NCBI GenBank assembly: GCA_016699165.1
Contig: CP064963.1
Coordinates: forward strand, 372,001 to 436,000
Direction: 5' to 3'
DNA: 64,000 bases
DNA from: Candidatus Melainabacteria bacterium
GTDB lineage: Bacteria; Cyanobacteriota; Vampirovibrionia; Obscuribacterales; Obscuribacteraceae
Made by a program: the position numbers and the translations under genes. Of the stretch, positions 52,626 through 60,576 are shown piece after piece; the stretch's first letter is position 1, and every line of letters begins with the position of its first letter. A model generated the notes under the pieces. The model saw only the letters and a list, made by a program, of their open reading frames with translations. It made no database searches and was not told the origin of the DNA.

Positions 52626-53174
52626 ATGGCCCAGCGCAAAAAGAAAAAAATCGAAGCGATAGTCGAAACACAAGAGACGGAAATACCCGTCAAGGTGGCA
52701 AAAGTGCGCAAAGAATTTGGCGCTTTACCCGAGGGTTTCGACATCGATGCAAATCATAGCTTTAAGCGAGCGGCGTGGAAGCATATTTTGCGAATTTTTT
52801 GGGTTAGTGTGGTGGTTGTGCTCAATGTGGCAATGGTTGCAAGCTTTATAGAACGCTATCAAGACCACCGACTTTTGCATCCTGCGCGCGAGATTTTCTT
52901 CTTTATGTTCCTTTTGCTAATAGATGTTTTCATGGCTGGTCCAATGATTTTGGAAGCCAACAAAGTAGAAACAGACAAAGATGCAATCACTCTACATCTG
53001 CTTGCCTGGCGGGTCCGTATCCCATGGCAAGAGGTAAGAGAATTCAGTCAGCCGTCATTCATCAAATTTACGATTCTTTTTTCGAAGCATTGCCGGTACT
53101 TTATGAACAAGTACGACCTCAAAGATTTTGGTCAATTAGCTCAAATTATTCTTGCTAAAAGCCAAAAGCCTTAA
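52626..53174 (+). CDS. Membrane protein with PH-like domain
   Basis: 182 residues. Basic N-terminus (QRKKKK), two membrane segments (ILRIFWVSVVVVLNVAMVASF, then IFFFMFLLLIDVFMAGPMIL), then a small beta domain (AITLHLLAWRVRIPWQEVREF) of bacterial-PH-like character. Divergent to the decarboxylase gene 75 bases away. Function unknown. Confidence 0.6.
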   Translation: MAQRKKKKIEAIVETQETEIPVKVAKVRKEFGALPEGFDIDANHSFKRAAWKHILRIFWVSVVVVLNVAMVASFIERYQDHRLLHPAREIFFFMFLLLIDVFMAGPMILEANKVETDKDAITLHLLAWRVRIPWQEVREFSQPSFIKFTILFSKHCRYFMNKYDLKDFGQLAQIILAKSQKP

Positions 53175-53226
53175 AAAATGGTGACTCAGGCTTTATACTT
53201 TGGCTTTATCGGCTCTTTTTTAAGTA

Positions 53227-53658
53227 GTGGCAAAAATGGTAACTATGGCGATACGCAGAAAAGTTAGAGTACTCATCGGCAAACCGGGTCTAGACGGGCA
53301 CGATCGCGGCGCAAAAGTTATTGCCCGAGCATTGCGCGATGCTGGCGTCGAGGTAGTTTACACCGGCTTGCACCGCTCACCTGAAGAAATTGTAGAAACT
53401 GCCATTCAAGAAGACGTAGACGTCATCGGCGTAAGCATTCTTTCTGGTGCTCATTTGACTCTTTTGCCTAGAGTGGTCCAACTGCTCAAAGAAGCTGGTG
53501 CTGAGGACATTCTTGTTTTTGGCGGCGGCGTAATTCCTGAAGAAGATCGCCAAATACTGCTTAGCAAGGGCGTCAAAGAGATTATTGTTCCAGGTGGTGG
53601 AACGCAGCGAACAATTGATTTCTTGAAAGAGAATTTCCCAGACCGATTTGAGAATTAG
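53227..53658 (+). CDS. Stand-alone cobalamin-binding domain protein (methylmalonyl-CoA mutase small domain-like)
   Basis: 143 residues from GTG at 53227 (or ATG at 53236). VRVLIGKPGLDGHDRGAKVI contains the B12-binding D-x-H-x2-G motif, followed by VDVIGVSILSGAHLTLLP and ILVFGGGVIPEEDRQIL, the typical S-x-L and GG motifs. It is the C-terminal domain of methylmalonyl-CoA mutase-type enzymes as a separate protein. A catalytic large subunit is not in the window. Confidence 0.88.
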   Translation: MAKMVTMAIRRKVRVLIGKPGLDGHDRGAKVIARALRDAGVEVVYTGLHRSPEEIVETAIQEDVDVIGVSILSGAHLTLLPRVVQLLKEAGAEDILVFGGGVIPEEDRQILLSKGVKEIIVPGGGTQRTIDFLKENFPDRFEN

Positions 53659-53669
53659 AAATAAGTTCC

Positions 53670-53695
53670 CTAATATTAAAAACGTTTAATATTAG
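53670..53695. other. AT-rich perfect hairpin
   Basis: CTAATATTAAA-AACG-TTTAATATTAG, an 11-bp perfect stem with a four-base loop, 12 bases after the cobalamin-binding gene. No T-run follows, so it may be an operator or mRNA 3' stabiliser rather than a classical terminator. Confidence 0.5.
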
Positions 53696-53818
53696 AGCCT
53701 GATAAACTTCATTTCAGCTGGGTATGTAAGAAGTGTAGGGTGTCTTCAAACTGAAAATTTGGACATTACTATAGTGGTTAATCTGTGACTTGCCGTCAAT
53801 TATGAGGTCCAAGCAAAT

Positions 53819-54004
53819 ATGCCTGATCCTTATCGTAGTGAAGATAAGCAACCTGAACCTATCTCGTTTAGAGAAGGTCTTTGGAACGCCGCCCGCCAGG
53901 TGTGGAGAAGTTGGCAATTAGCCAGCAGAGAGGAAGCGGTCCAAATGTCTTGCTCCAGCATCAAAGCTGATTTGGCTATGGAAGAGGCTTACGCCGACAT
54001 CTAG
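53819..54004 (+). CDS. Small hypothetical protein
   Basis: 61 residues, ATG at 53819 with GAGG about 11 bases upstream and a TATAGT box at 53771. Sequence has an acidic start (PDPYRSEDKQPEP), a Trp-rich amphipathic middle (GLWNAARQVWRSWQLA) and a helical end. It lies 165 bases before the MazF-like gene on the same strand; no antitoxin family features are seen. Function unknown. Confidence 0.5.
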   Translation: MPDPYRSEDKQPEPISFREGLWNAARQVWRSWQLASREEAVQMSCSSIKADLAMEEAYADI

Positions 54005-54168
54005 CCCGTGAACGAAATATTGGCTCGACAACCCAATAGATTTTTACGAGGGTGCCTTTGGCGCCCATTTTGGCTTGGCCTAATTTTTGGCACCTAATTT
54101 AGACAAACTGCTACAATTAAGGCTGTTCGCACTTACTACTAAAAACAAGACAAGCGGTTCAACTTTCG

Positions 54169-54585
54169 ATGACCTCGAAACCTGCACTGAGCTACAGAAA
54201 AGGCGATGTTGTCTTGGTTTCGTTTCCTTACACAACCGATGAGGGAACGACCCAAACCAAGCGTCGTCCTGCGGTGCTTATTTCAAACAACTCGAACAAT
54301 CTGCGTCTGGACGATGTCTTACTCGTCCCGCTAACCAGTAACACCACAAGAGCTTCGCGTGAGCCCACTCAAGTGGTGATTAAAATGGACAGCGAAGAAG
54401 GCAAACTTGGTGGATTGAGACTCGATAGTGTGATTGACTGCACAGTAATTGCCACTATTCCAAAGACTTTACTAGTAAGCAAAATCGGACAGTTTCCACA
54501 AGAGCTGATGGAGCGCGTAGATCAGTGCTTAATGGAGGCACTGTCGATTGGACGGCCACTCGATGAAGAAGTGCCGCCTCTTTAA
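54169..54585 (+). CDS. MazF/PemK-type ribonuclease toxin
   Basis: 138 residues. YRKGDVVLVSFPYTTDEGTT, KRRPAVLISNN, VPLTSNTT and LRLDSVIDCTVIATIPK are the MazF core beta-barrel motifs. It cleaves mRNA in related systems. No clear MazE-like gene precedes it; the 61-residue gene upstream does not resemble an antitoxin. So the antitoxin is either unrecognised or absent. Its 3' end overlaps the convergent gene by four bases. Confidence 0.85.
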   Translation: MTSKPALSYRKGDVVLVSFPYTTDEGTTQTKRRPAVLISNNSNNLRLDDVLLVPLTSNTTRASREPTQVVIKMDSEEGKLGGLRLDSVIDCTVIATIPKTLLVSKIGQFPQELMERVDQCLMEALSIGRPLDEEVPPL

Positions 54586-55094
54586 TTAGAAGCTTTTTGA
54601 TCTTCAGCCACACCGACGTTGTATGCCGGGAAGAAGATATAACGCATCCCAAGCAAGGTGACGAAAATAATCAGTGTTTTGAGGTGCTCAGTCTCGGGAA
54701 TTTGCATCGATTTAAGCAGTAAGAAGACGCCCATACAAAGAGCAAAAGCGATACTTACTTCAAGAATGATTTTGCTGTTTGCATTCTTCACATTTATATT
54801 GATACTGGGATAAACGCCCAGAAAAACAAAGAGTCCGCAAAATAAAAGCATGTAGTCAGACTGAAAAGTTCTATAACTTAAAAACATGATGGTGCCCATC
54901 ACAACCATCAAGCCCATTACGACAGTGCCAGACGTTTCTGCTTTTAAAATAGAAAAGTCGCTTGCAGGAGTGATATCGACTGTGCCGCCCTGGTGTTGAT
55001 AAGCCTTATCACCAACAAGTTTTGGCTCAGCTTTGGTTTCAGCTTTTGCCTCAGCCAATTCTTCTTTCTTTTCGGTATTTTCGTTTTCACTCAT
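54582..55094 (-). CDS. Membrane protein of unknown function
   Basis: 170 residues from the ATG at 55094 (a GTG at 55112 is possible). A charged Lys/Glu-rich N-terminus (SENENTEKKEELAEAKAETK) is followed by four membrane segments (TVVMGLMVVMGTIMFLSY, YMLLFCGLFVFLGVYPSI, IILEVSIAFALCMGVFLLL, TLIIFVTLLGMRYIFF). Next to acpS, 43 bases downstream on the same strand. No family recognised. Confidence 0.6.
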   Translation of the reverse strand: MSENENTEKKEELAEAKAETKAEPKLVGDKAYQHQGGTVDITPASDFSILKAETSGTVVMGLMVVMGTIMFLSYRTFQSDYMLLFCGLFVFLGVYPSININVKNANSKIILEVSIAFALCMGVFLLLKSMQIPETEHLKTLIIFVTLLGMRYIFFPAYNVGVAEDQKASN

Positions 55095-55136
55095 TGAAAA
55101 AGATATTCCCACAATTTGAAATTTATGCGCAGAGTA

Positions 55137-55517
55137 TTACATTGCCACAATAAATGCCACTGCATATTCTTTTTCGTGACTCATACTAATGGTTATTTTG
55201 CTCAAGCCAAGCCGTTCTGCGCACGCTTTAGCTCTGCCGTGTAAAAGAATAGAAGGCTCACCAGATGGCGCTCTGCTCACTTCGATTTCGCGCCAGCCCA
55301 CTCCCACAATTCCTGTGCCAAGCACTTTGAGCATCGCTTCTTTGGCAGCAAAACGCGCAGCCAGTCTTGTGATTAGATGGTGATTACTACTTTGGACGTA
55401 AGCCGCTTCTTTGTCTGTCAGAATTCGACGTAAAAATTTTTCTCCGAACTTCTGATAAACATCTCTGATTCTAGAAACCGAACAAATGTCGACTCCCGAT
55501 CTAAGAATGTCAGTCAT
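55137..55517 (-). CDS. acpS: Holo-[acyl-carrier-protein] synthase
   Basis: 126 residues from the ATG at 55517. SGVDICSVSRI (first metal Asp), RFAAKEAMLKVLGTG (Glu ligand, KEA motif), WREIEV and ISMSHEKEYAVAFIV. It transfers the phosphopantetheine arm to ACP. The longer frame to 55544 overlaps folK; the shorter start overlaps folK by eight bases. Confidence 0.9.
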   Translation of the reverse strand: MTDILRSGVDICSVSRIRDVYQKFGEKFLRRILTDKEAAYVQSSNHHLITRLAARFAAKEAMLKVLGTGIVGVGWREIEVSRAPSGEPSILLHGRAKACAERLGLSKITISMSHEKEYAVAFIVAM

Positions 55518-56073
55518 CAGATGTCTCCGACTTTCGCGTTCCATATAATAGAACTTGATCTAAAGAAGGTAAGTCAGCGTGAATCTGAGCAAGCGATTTT
55601 TCTAATTGTGGATGAGTTGTATCTGGTGCAAGTTCAAGCATAGGAACAATTATTGATGCGCGTGTAGCAAGACTTGGATGCGGAATAGTTAAGTAAGAAG
55701 TGCTCAGTGTCTCGTTTCCAAATAATAATAATTCAAGTGAGATATTATCGCACTTTGACTTGCGACCATTTTCTTTATCGACGTTGTTTAAACGCGATTC
55801 GATATCGCGAATAACTTCAAGCAATTCATCGCCAGACAAAGCAGTCTCAATGGCAGTTACTGCAGTTAAGGGCCAGATGTTTTTTTCTTTGCTCGAATTA
55901 GATTTGGCTTCTGGCTCGGTTTCATAAAAACTGGAGCAATCTAAAAGCTCGATTAGATTTATAAACTTGAGCATCTGCACTGCTTGTTGCAAATATGCCA
56001 CTCTTTCCGGGGCGCTTGATTCTAAGCCTATGTAGGCAAGAACGCGTTTTTTATTTCCTCTGAAGCGCCTCAT
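55510..56073 (-). CDS. folK: HPPK-like protein (FolK) with altered active site
   Basis: 187 residues. HPPK signature segments appear in order: VLAYIGLESSAPERVAYLQQ, CSSFYETEPE, AIETALSGDELLEVIRDIES, ISLELLLFGNETLSTSYLTI, and IPHPSLATRASIIVPMLELAP. But the ATP-site IGLGSN is IGLESS, and RTLDLDLLL, whose two Asp bind Mg, is NISLELLL (S112, E114). So activity is doubtful. Overlaps acpS and the CpxP-like gene. Confidence 0.72.
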   Translation of the reverse strand: MRRFRGNKKRVLAYIGLESSAPERVAYLQQAVQMLKFINLIELLDCSSFYETEPEAKSNSSKEKNIWPLTAVTAIETALSGDELLEVIRDIESRLNNVDKENGRKSKCDNISLELLLFGNETLSTSYLTIPHPSLATRASIIVPMLELAPDTTHPQLEKSLAQIHADLPSLDQVLLYGTRKSETSDD

Positions 56074-56597
56074 TTACTATCTGGATTGAAGATCCCTTCT
56101 ACTCCGCGAATGAGTTTCTGCCATCTTTGTGGAACAGGATTTGCTTGTACGCCGCCTTTGTCTTGACCGCGCTTAATCAGTTCTTCTTTAATCATTTGCT
56201 CAAGACGCTCTTTCTGCGTAGAGTTGAGACACTCTTTTTTCTTGATCAAAATTTGAGCAGCAAATCTGCGCAACTCGCCTTGCAAGTCATCGATTTTTTG
56301 TTGCACCATCATGATTTCGGTGGCATCAGATTGTGGCGAAGCCATGAGCTTCTTCACTTTCTGCTGGTTATCGAGGATAGCTGGTTTTATTTGTTGATAT
56401 TTGTCCTGGAATTCTCTATCTAGTCCCTGGATTTTATTACTTTGATCCGGTGTCAGGTCGAGTCTTGTGTAGTCGATTCGGCAGTGACCGCAAGGTTGTT
56501 GGGGTCCGTCTGCGTAAGCGGGAAGGCTTGCCAGTGGTGAGTTTAAGATACCAAGACAGAATGCTGTGGTTAGCGCTCCTATCTTTTTATTGTTCAT
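56070..56597 (-). CDS. Spy/CpxP-type periplasmic LTxxQ protein
   Basis: 175 residues from the ATG at 56597, which overlaps the anti-sigma stop. Signal peptide ALTTAFCLGILNSPLASLPAYA. Helical mature part with two LTxxQ-type motifs (LTPDQSNKIQGLD and LNSTQKERLEQM), as in CpxP, Spy and ZraP periplasmic chaperone or sensor proteins. Third gene of a sigma/anti-sigma operon, suggesting it acts as envelope-stress or metal sensor. Confidence 0.78.
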   Translation of the reverse strand: MNNKKIGALTTAFCLGILNSPLASLPAYADGPQQPCGHCRIDYTRLDLTPDQSNKIQGLDREFQDKYQQIKPAILDNQQKVKKLMASPQSDATEIMMVQQKIDDLQGELRRFAAQILIKKKECLNSTQKERLEQMIKEELIKRGQDKGGVQANPVPQRWQKLIRGVEGIFNPDSK

Positions 56598-57483
56598 AAA
56601 TGACCTCTTCAGCGGCGCCGCCGGGTGTATCAAAAGAGGATTCAATCAAATATGCTTCTGCCGTTAGTGGTGAAACTGTGTCGTCATCGGGCATGGATAG
56701 CCAGTATGCACCGGTTCCCATGAAAGCCATGAAAACGGCTGCAGCAGTGGCAATAATTTTGGAGCGGCTGCTAATTACAAGACGCGAAGGAGCAGCCTGG
56801 GTCCTTGGTGTGAAAGGAACCACTTGCATTTTGCTTTTAATTCCAGGCCACAAATCGAAGTCGGCTTCGAATTTTGGCTGGTAATTATCACGCAAGAAAC
56901 TGCCTACAGAAGCCATTCTTTCAAATTGTGATTGGCAAGGACGGCATTCCATTAAATGATTCGTGATAGCTAAGTGGCGCGAGCCATCTACTTCTTGATC
57001 TATATAAGCAGACAATTCAGACTCGATGATTTCGCAGTCTACGGCCAGTCTTGTTTTGACCCCGTCCCACAAATTGACATCGATGTCTTGCGGCAATTCA
57101 AGCCCTTTAGACAACAACTGATTAGTGGAATTGAGTAATTTAAATTTCTCAAGACAATCAGAACATTCAGCTAAGTGCGTCTTCACTCCTTCTTGAGCGT
57201 GAGGAGGCAATTCTGCATCTATATAAGCAGACAAGTCTTCGACCATAACTTCGCAAACCGAAGGCATCTTCAAAGCAAGAGATGCAAAAAATTCGTCTGG
57301 AGCATCGGGTGTGTTTGATTCGTCTTCTAAAAATTGGCTCAGTGACTTGAGCGATTCAAACCTTGACAAACACTCTTTGCAATCAATTAGATGTTCTTCT
57401 AATTGAGTCTTCTGGGAGCCTTTCAGTTCCTGGTCCATTAACGCGGACAAATCTTCTTGATATTGAGTGCAAACGTCAGCCAT
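56587..57483 (-). CDS. Membrane anti-sigma factor with three zinc-finger HC2 motifs
   Basis: 298 residues. Three tandem H-x3-C-x2-C motifs: HLIDCKECL (H31), HLAECSDCL (H103), HLMECRPCQ (H176), each with the Asp/Leu-rich helix typical of zf-HC2 anti-sigma domains. A single membrane segment at about 240-262 (KIIATAAAVFMAFMGTGAYWL) and a short periplasmic tail. Ends of the sigma factor and start of this gene overlap by one base, so both are coupled. Confidence 0.85.
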   Translation of the reverse strand: MADVCTQYQEDLSALMDQELKGSQKTQLEEHLIDCKECLSRFESLKSLSQFLEDESNTPDAPDEFFASLALKMPSVCEVMVEDLSAYIDAELPPHAQEGVKTHLAECSDCLEKFKLLNSTNQLLSKGLELPQDIDVNLWDGVKTRLAVDCEIIESELSAYIDQEVDGSRHLAITNHLMECRPCQSQFERMASVGSFLRDNYQPKFEADFDLWPGIKSKMQVVPFTPRTQAAPSRLVISSRSKIIATAAAVFMAFMGTGAYWLSMPDDDTVSPLTAEAYLIESSFDTPGGAAEEVIYEQ

Positions 57484-58121
57484 TATCCGGAAACCTCTGA
57501 GGAAGTCGGTGTGTTGTCCTGGTTTTCGCGGTCGAGATAAGGCTTAAGCATTTCTTGCAATTTCAGACGGGCTCTGGCAATTCTCGATTTGACAGTTCCC
57601 ATTTCGGTTTTTGTTATTACTGCAATTTCTTCGTAGCTTAATCCCTCCACTTCTCTCAAGACGATGGAGGTACGAAACTGTTCCGGAAGTTTCAACATTG
57701 CTTCACGAATTACAGTAGATAGCTCTGCATTGAGCACCTTTTCATCTGGCAAAGAGCTGTCGTCAGGCACATCTTTAGTGCCCCCGTCAGTGTCATCGTC
57801 GCCCATATTGTCATCCATAGATATAGTTGGCAATTTGCGCGGACGCTTGCGTAGCTCGTCATAAAAAAGATTGGTTACAATCTGAGTGAGCCAGGACCTG
57901 AAAGCGCCTGGGTTACGTAGATTATTTATAGAACGCCATACGCGTATAAAGACTTCCTGAGCCAGATCTGATGTATCGTGCCAGTCTGGGGCAAGCTGAT
58001 ACAACAGGGCAAAAACTGTCTTCTGGTGGCGTTTTACTAATTCTTCGAAGGCTGGTTGTTCGCGGCGCTGACAGGCTATAACCAGGTCCCTGTCGCTCTT
58101 TTGAGAATAAATTGTCGCCAT
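57483..58121 (-). CDS. ECF (extracytoplasmic function) sigma factor
   Basis: 212 residues. Region 2: DLVIACQRREQPAFEELVKR, DTSDLAQEVFIRVWRSI, SWLTQIVTNLFYDELRKR. An acidic linker (MDDNMGDDDTDGG) of about 30 residues. Region 4: LPEQFRTSIVLREVEGLSYE and EMGTVKSRIARARLKLQ. First gene of the operon sigma/anti-sigma/CpxP-like. It is likely released upon envelope stress and activates its own operon. Confidence 0.92.
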   Translation of the reverse strand: MATIYSQKSDRDLVIACQRREQPAFEELVKRHQKTVFALLYQLAPDWHDTSDLAQEVFIRVWRSINNLRNPGAFRSWLTQIVTNLFYDELRKRPRKLPTISMDDNMGDDDTDGGTKDVPDDSSLPDEKVLNAELSTVIREAMLKLPEQFRTSIVLREVEGLSYEEIAVITKTEMGTVKSRIARARLKLQEMLKPYLDRENQDNTPTSSEVSG

Positions 58122-58242
58122 TAAATCGCCTGCCTCAGTCCTTGAGTAATGTTATCACTCTCACACTTAAAGATTGAACAGATCTTCAGAAGTTCCCGAT
58201 TAAAAATGCTAGAGTATGGCGAGTTTATAAGAGGATTCTATC

Positions 58243-59481
58243 GTGTCGAGCCGATATCTATTTACTTCCGAGTCAGTTACAGAAGGGCACCCAGACAAAG
58301 TCTGCGATCAAATCTCTGATGCAGTCCTGGACCACATATTAAGTCAAGACCCAGCTGCACGTGTCGCTTGCGAATGCGCAGTGTCTACCGGACTTGTTGT
58401 AATGATTGGCGAAATCACCACCACTGCAAAAGTCGATTATCAACAAATCGCTCGCAAAGTGGTTGAAGAAATCGGTTACGTTGGAGAAACATCAGGCGGA
58501 TTCGACGCTAATTCTTGCGCCGTTATGACTGCTATCAATCAACAGTCTTCAGATATTGCAGGTGGCGTATTCAAATCTAAAGAACAAGATAAAGACTCAA
58601 TCGGCGCTGGCGACCAGGGCATGATGTTTGGCTTTGCTTGCAATGAAACACCAGAGCTAATGCCAATGCCTATCTCGCTTGCACACAGAATGGCAAGACG
58701 TCTTTCTGAAGTTAGAAAGAACGGCACTTTGAAATATTTGCGCCCAGACGGCAAGACCCAAGTATCTGTCGAGTATGACGAGAAAAACAAACCAGTTCGC
58801 ATTGATTCAATTTTAATTTCGACCCAACACGATCCTGTGATTGGTGGGCTTTCAGATAACGATCAGATTCAAGAAAAAATTGCTCATGACCTCAAAGCTT
58901 ATGTGGTCATGCCAGTCTTCCAGGATCTTGAAGTTAAGCCAGATGATAAAACTAAATATTATTTCAATCCATCGGGACGCTTTGTAATCGGCGGACCACA
59001 AGGCGATGCCGGTTTGACCGGACGCAAAATTATCGTAGACACTTATGGCGGTTATGCCAGACACGGCGGCGGAGCTTTCTCGGGCAAAGATCCAACCAAA
59101 GTAGACCGCTCAGCTGCATATGCTGCTCGCTACGTGGCCAAAAACATTGTTGGAGCCAAGCTTGCCGACAAGTGCGAAGTGCAGATTGCATATGCAATCG
59201 GCGTTGCCAAACCAGTATCGGTACATGTAACAACATTTGGCACAGGCAAATTGCCTGACGCTGAAATCATGAAACTGGTCGATGAAAAGTTCGACCTGCG
59301 CCCAGCTGCCATTCTTGAAACTTTCGAGCTTCGCGAATTGCCTGGCAAAAACAAAGGCAAGTTCTATCAAAACGTTGCCGCTTACGGACATTTCGGTCGC
59401 ACCGACCTTGAATTGCCGTGGGAAAAACTGGATAAGGTAGAAGAACTAAAAAAGTGCTTGGCTAAAGCAACCAGCGCTTAA
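58243..59481 (+). CDS. metK: S-adenosylmethionine synthetase
   Basis: 412 residues from GTG at 58243 with AGAGGA upstream. SVTEGHPDKVCDQISDAVLD, GAGDQGMMFGFA, and GGAFSGKDPTKVDRSAAYAARY are the conserved MetK motifs. Central pathway for methyl donors. No SAM riboswitch is recognisable in the 120-base leader. A hairpin terminator follows. Confidence 0.96.
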   Translation: MSSRYLFTSESVTEGHPDKVCDQISDAVLDHILSQDPAARVACECAVSTGLVVMIGEITTTAKVDYQQIARKVVEEIGYVGETSGGFDANSCAVMTAINQQSSDIAGGVFKSKEQDKDSIGAGDQGMMFGFACNETPELMPMPISLAHRMARRLSEVRKNGTLKYLRPDGKTQVSVEYDEKNKPVRIDSILISTQHDPVIGGLSDNDQIQEKIAHDLKAYVVMPVFQDLEVKPDDKTKYYFNPSGRFVIGGPQGDAGLTGRKIIVDTYGGYARHGGGAFSGKDPTKVDRSAAYAARYVAKNIVGAKLADKCEVQIAYAIGVAKPVSVHVTTFGTGKLPDAEIMKLVDEKFDLRPAAILETFELRELPGKNKGKFYQNVAAYGHFGRTDLELPWEKLDKVEELKKCLAKATSA

Positions 59482-59486
59482 GTTCA

Positions 59487-59517
59487 CCTTTAAAACCTAA
59501 TTTCATAGGTTTAAAGG
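59487..59517 (+). terminator. Hairpin terminator after metK
   Basis: CCTTTAAAACCTA-ATTTCA-TAGGTTTAAAGG forms a 12-bp stem with one bulged A and a six-base loop five bases after the metK stop; followed by CGCTTGTTTC, a weak T-tract. Confidence 0.6.
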
Positions 59518-59596
59518 CGCTTGTTTCTGGCGATATAATACCTGTGAATAACCTGCTTTCCATCGCCAGCTCCCGCATATCTTGGTTTTTAATTAA

Positions 59597-60568
59597 ATGA
59601 TAGGGACACTAAAGGTCAATCCAGATTCGCCAGAAGCCTATTCTGTCGAACTGTCGAGTGGCGAGACTTTGCAAATAGGTCGCAAGCCCTCACCTGGCAA
59701 TGTCAAAAAGCTGATTTTGCCCTATCCGGAAGTCTCCGGGCAGCATGCAGAAATACGCTGCAAGACCGATGGCTGGAGTGTGGTCGATTCAGGCAGCACA
59801 AATGGCACAAGTATTAACGGGACCAGGCTCACGCCCGGCAAAGAGTATCAGCTGCGCAATGGCGACGAAATAAAAATTGCTCAATACGCTTTGAAAGTTT
59901 TCCCGCCTTGCACCGAAATTGACTTGTCTAATGGCGATGAGGAAGAAGAAACTCAAGACCGGACACAATTAAGCATTAAATTCATGAATGCGACCATTCT
60001 TGTAGGAGATATCAAAGGATTTACTACTTTGATGGAAAAATATCGCTCCGAACCAGAAATGGTAATGAAAGTGGCTGGAAACGTTTTTGAATCTTTGAAT
60101 AAAGAGATAAACAAAAACTACGGTGTTTTAGAAAAAATCGCAGGCGATGCAATCATGGCTTACTGGGCAGCAGATGGATCTGCTGGTGGCTCCAAAGTGC
60201 CAGCCTTCCAGGCGTGCTTGACTGCACTCAAACTAAGAGAACACATCACTGCCATGGGAGCCAATCAAGCGATGTGGCCATTCCCAGACCACCCACTTTA
60301 TCTAGACATCGCCCTGGCTACAGGACCTGTTGCATCAGGCTCGATTGGACATGCGTCTTCTAATCCAAGTGTGCTTGGCGACACGGCCAATTTAGTATTT
60401 CGTCTTGAAAAATTAATTGGCGATGACACCCCTGGCGATATCATCGTAGATGGTGCCACCTATAACTTAACTGCCGACAAGTGCCAGTTTACTCAACTGG
60501 GTCAATACAATGTCAAAGGCAAGACTGCAACAATAGACGTGTTCAGGCTGCTCAGCGTCAAGAATTAA
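59597..60568 (+). CDS. FHA domain fused to class III adenylate cyclase
   Basis: 323 residues. FHA domain at 1-105: IGRK (28), SGQHAEI (47-53), DSGSTNGTSIN (64-74). Cyclase domain 130-320: metal Asp in VGDIKGFTTLM (138), K180 and D184 in EKIAGDAIMAYW, and D262, N265, R269 in LGDTANLVFRLEKL. Metal, adenine-selecting Lys/Asp and transition-state residues are all present, so it likely makes cAMP. The FHA part would link it to phosphothreonine signalling. Starts 116 bases after metK. Confidence 0.88.
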   Translation: MIGTLKVNPDSPEAYSVELSSGETLQIGRKPSPGNVKKLILPYPEVSGQHAEIRCKTDGWSVVDSGSTNGTSINGTRLTPGKEYQLRNGDEIKIAQYALKVFPPCTEIDLSNGDEEEETQDRTQLSIKFMNATILVGDIKGFTTLMEKYRSEPEMVMKVAGNVFESLNKEINKNYGVLEKIAGDAIMAYWAADGSAGGSKVPAFQACLTALKLREHITAMGANQAMWPFPDHPLYLDIALATGPVASGSIGHASSNPSVLGDTANLVFRLEKLIGDDTPGDIIVDGATYNLTADKCQFTQLGQYNVKGKTATIDVFRLLSVKN

Positions 60569-60576
60569 CTGAGCGC

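Noticed and set aside
58122..58242. SAM riboswitch before metK
   Set aside because: The 120-base leader shows no recognisable SAM aptamer helices.
60481..60576. Longer NagZ start at 60481
   Set aside because: It lies inside the cyclase gene and gives an unlikely N-terminus; the ATG at 60577 matches the NagZ family start.
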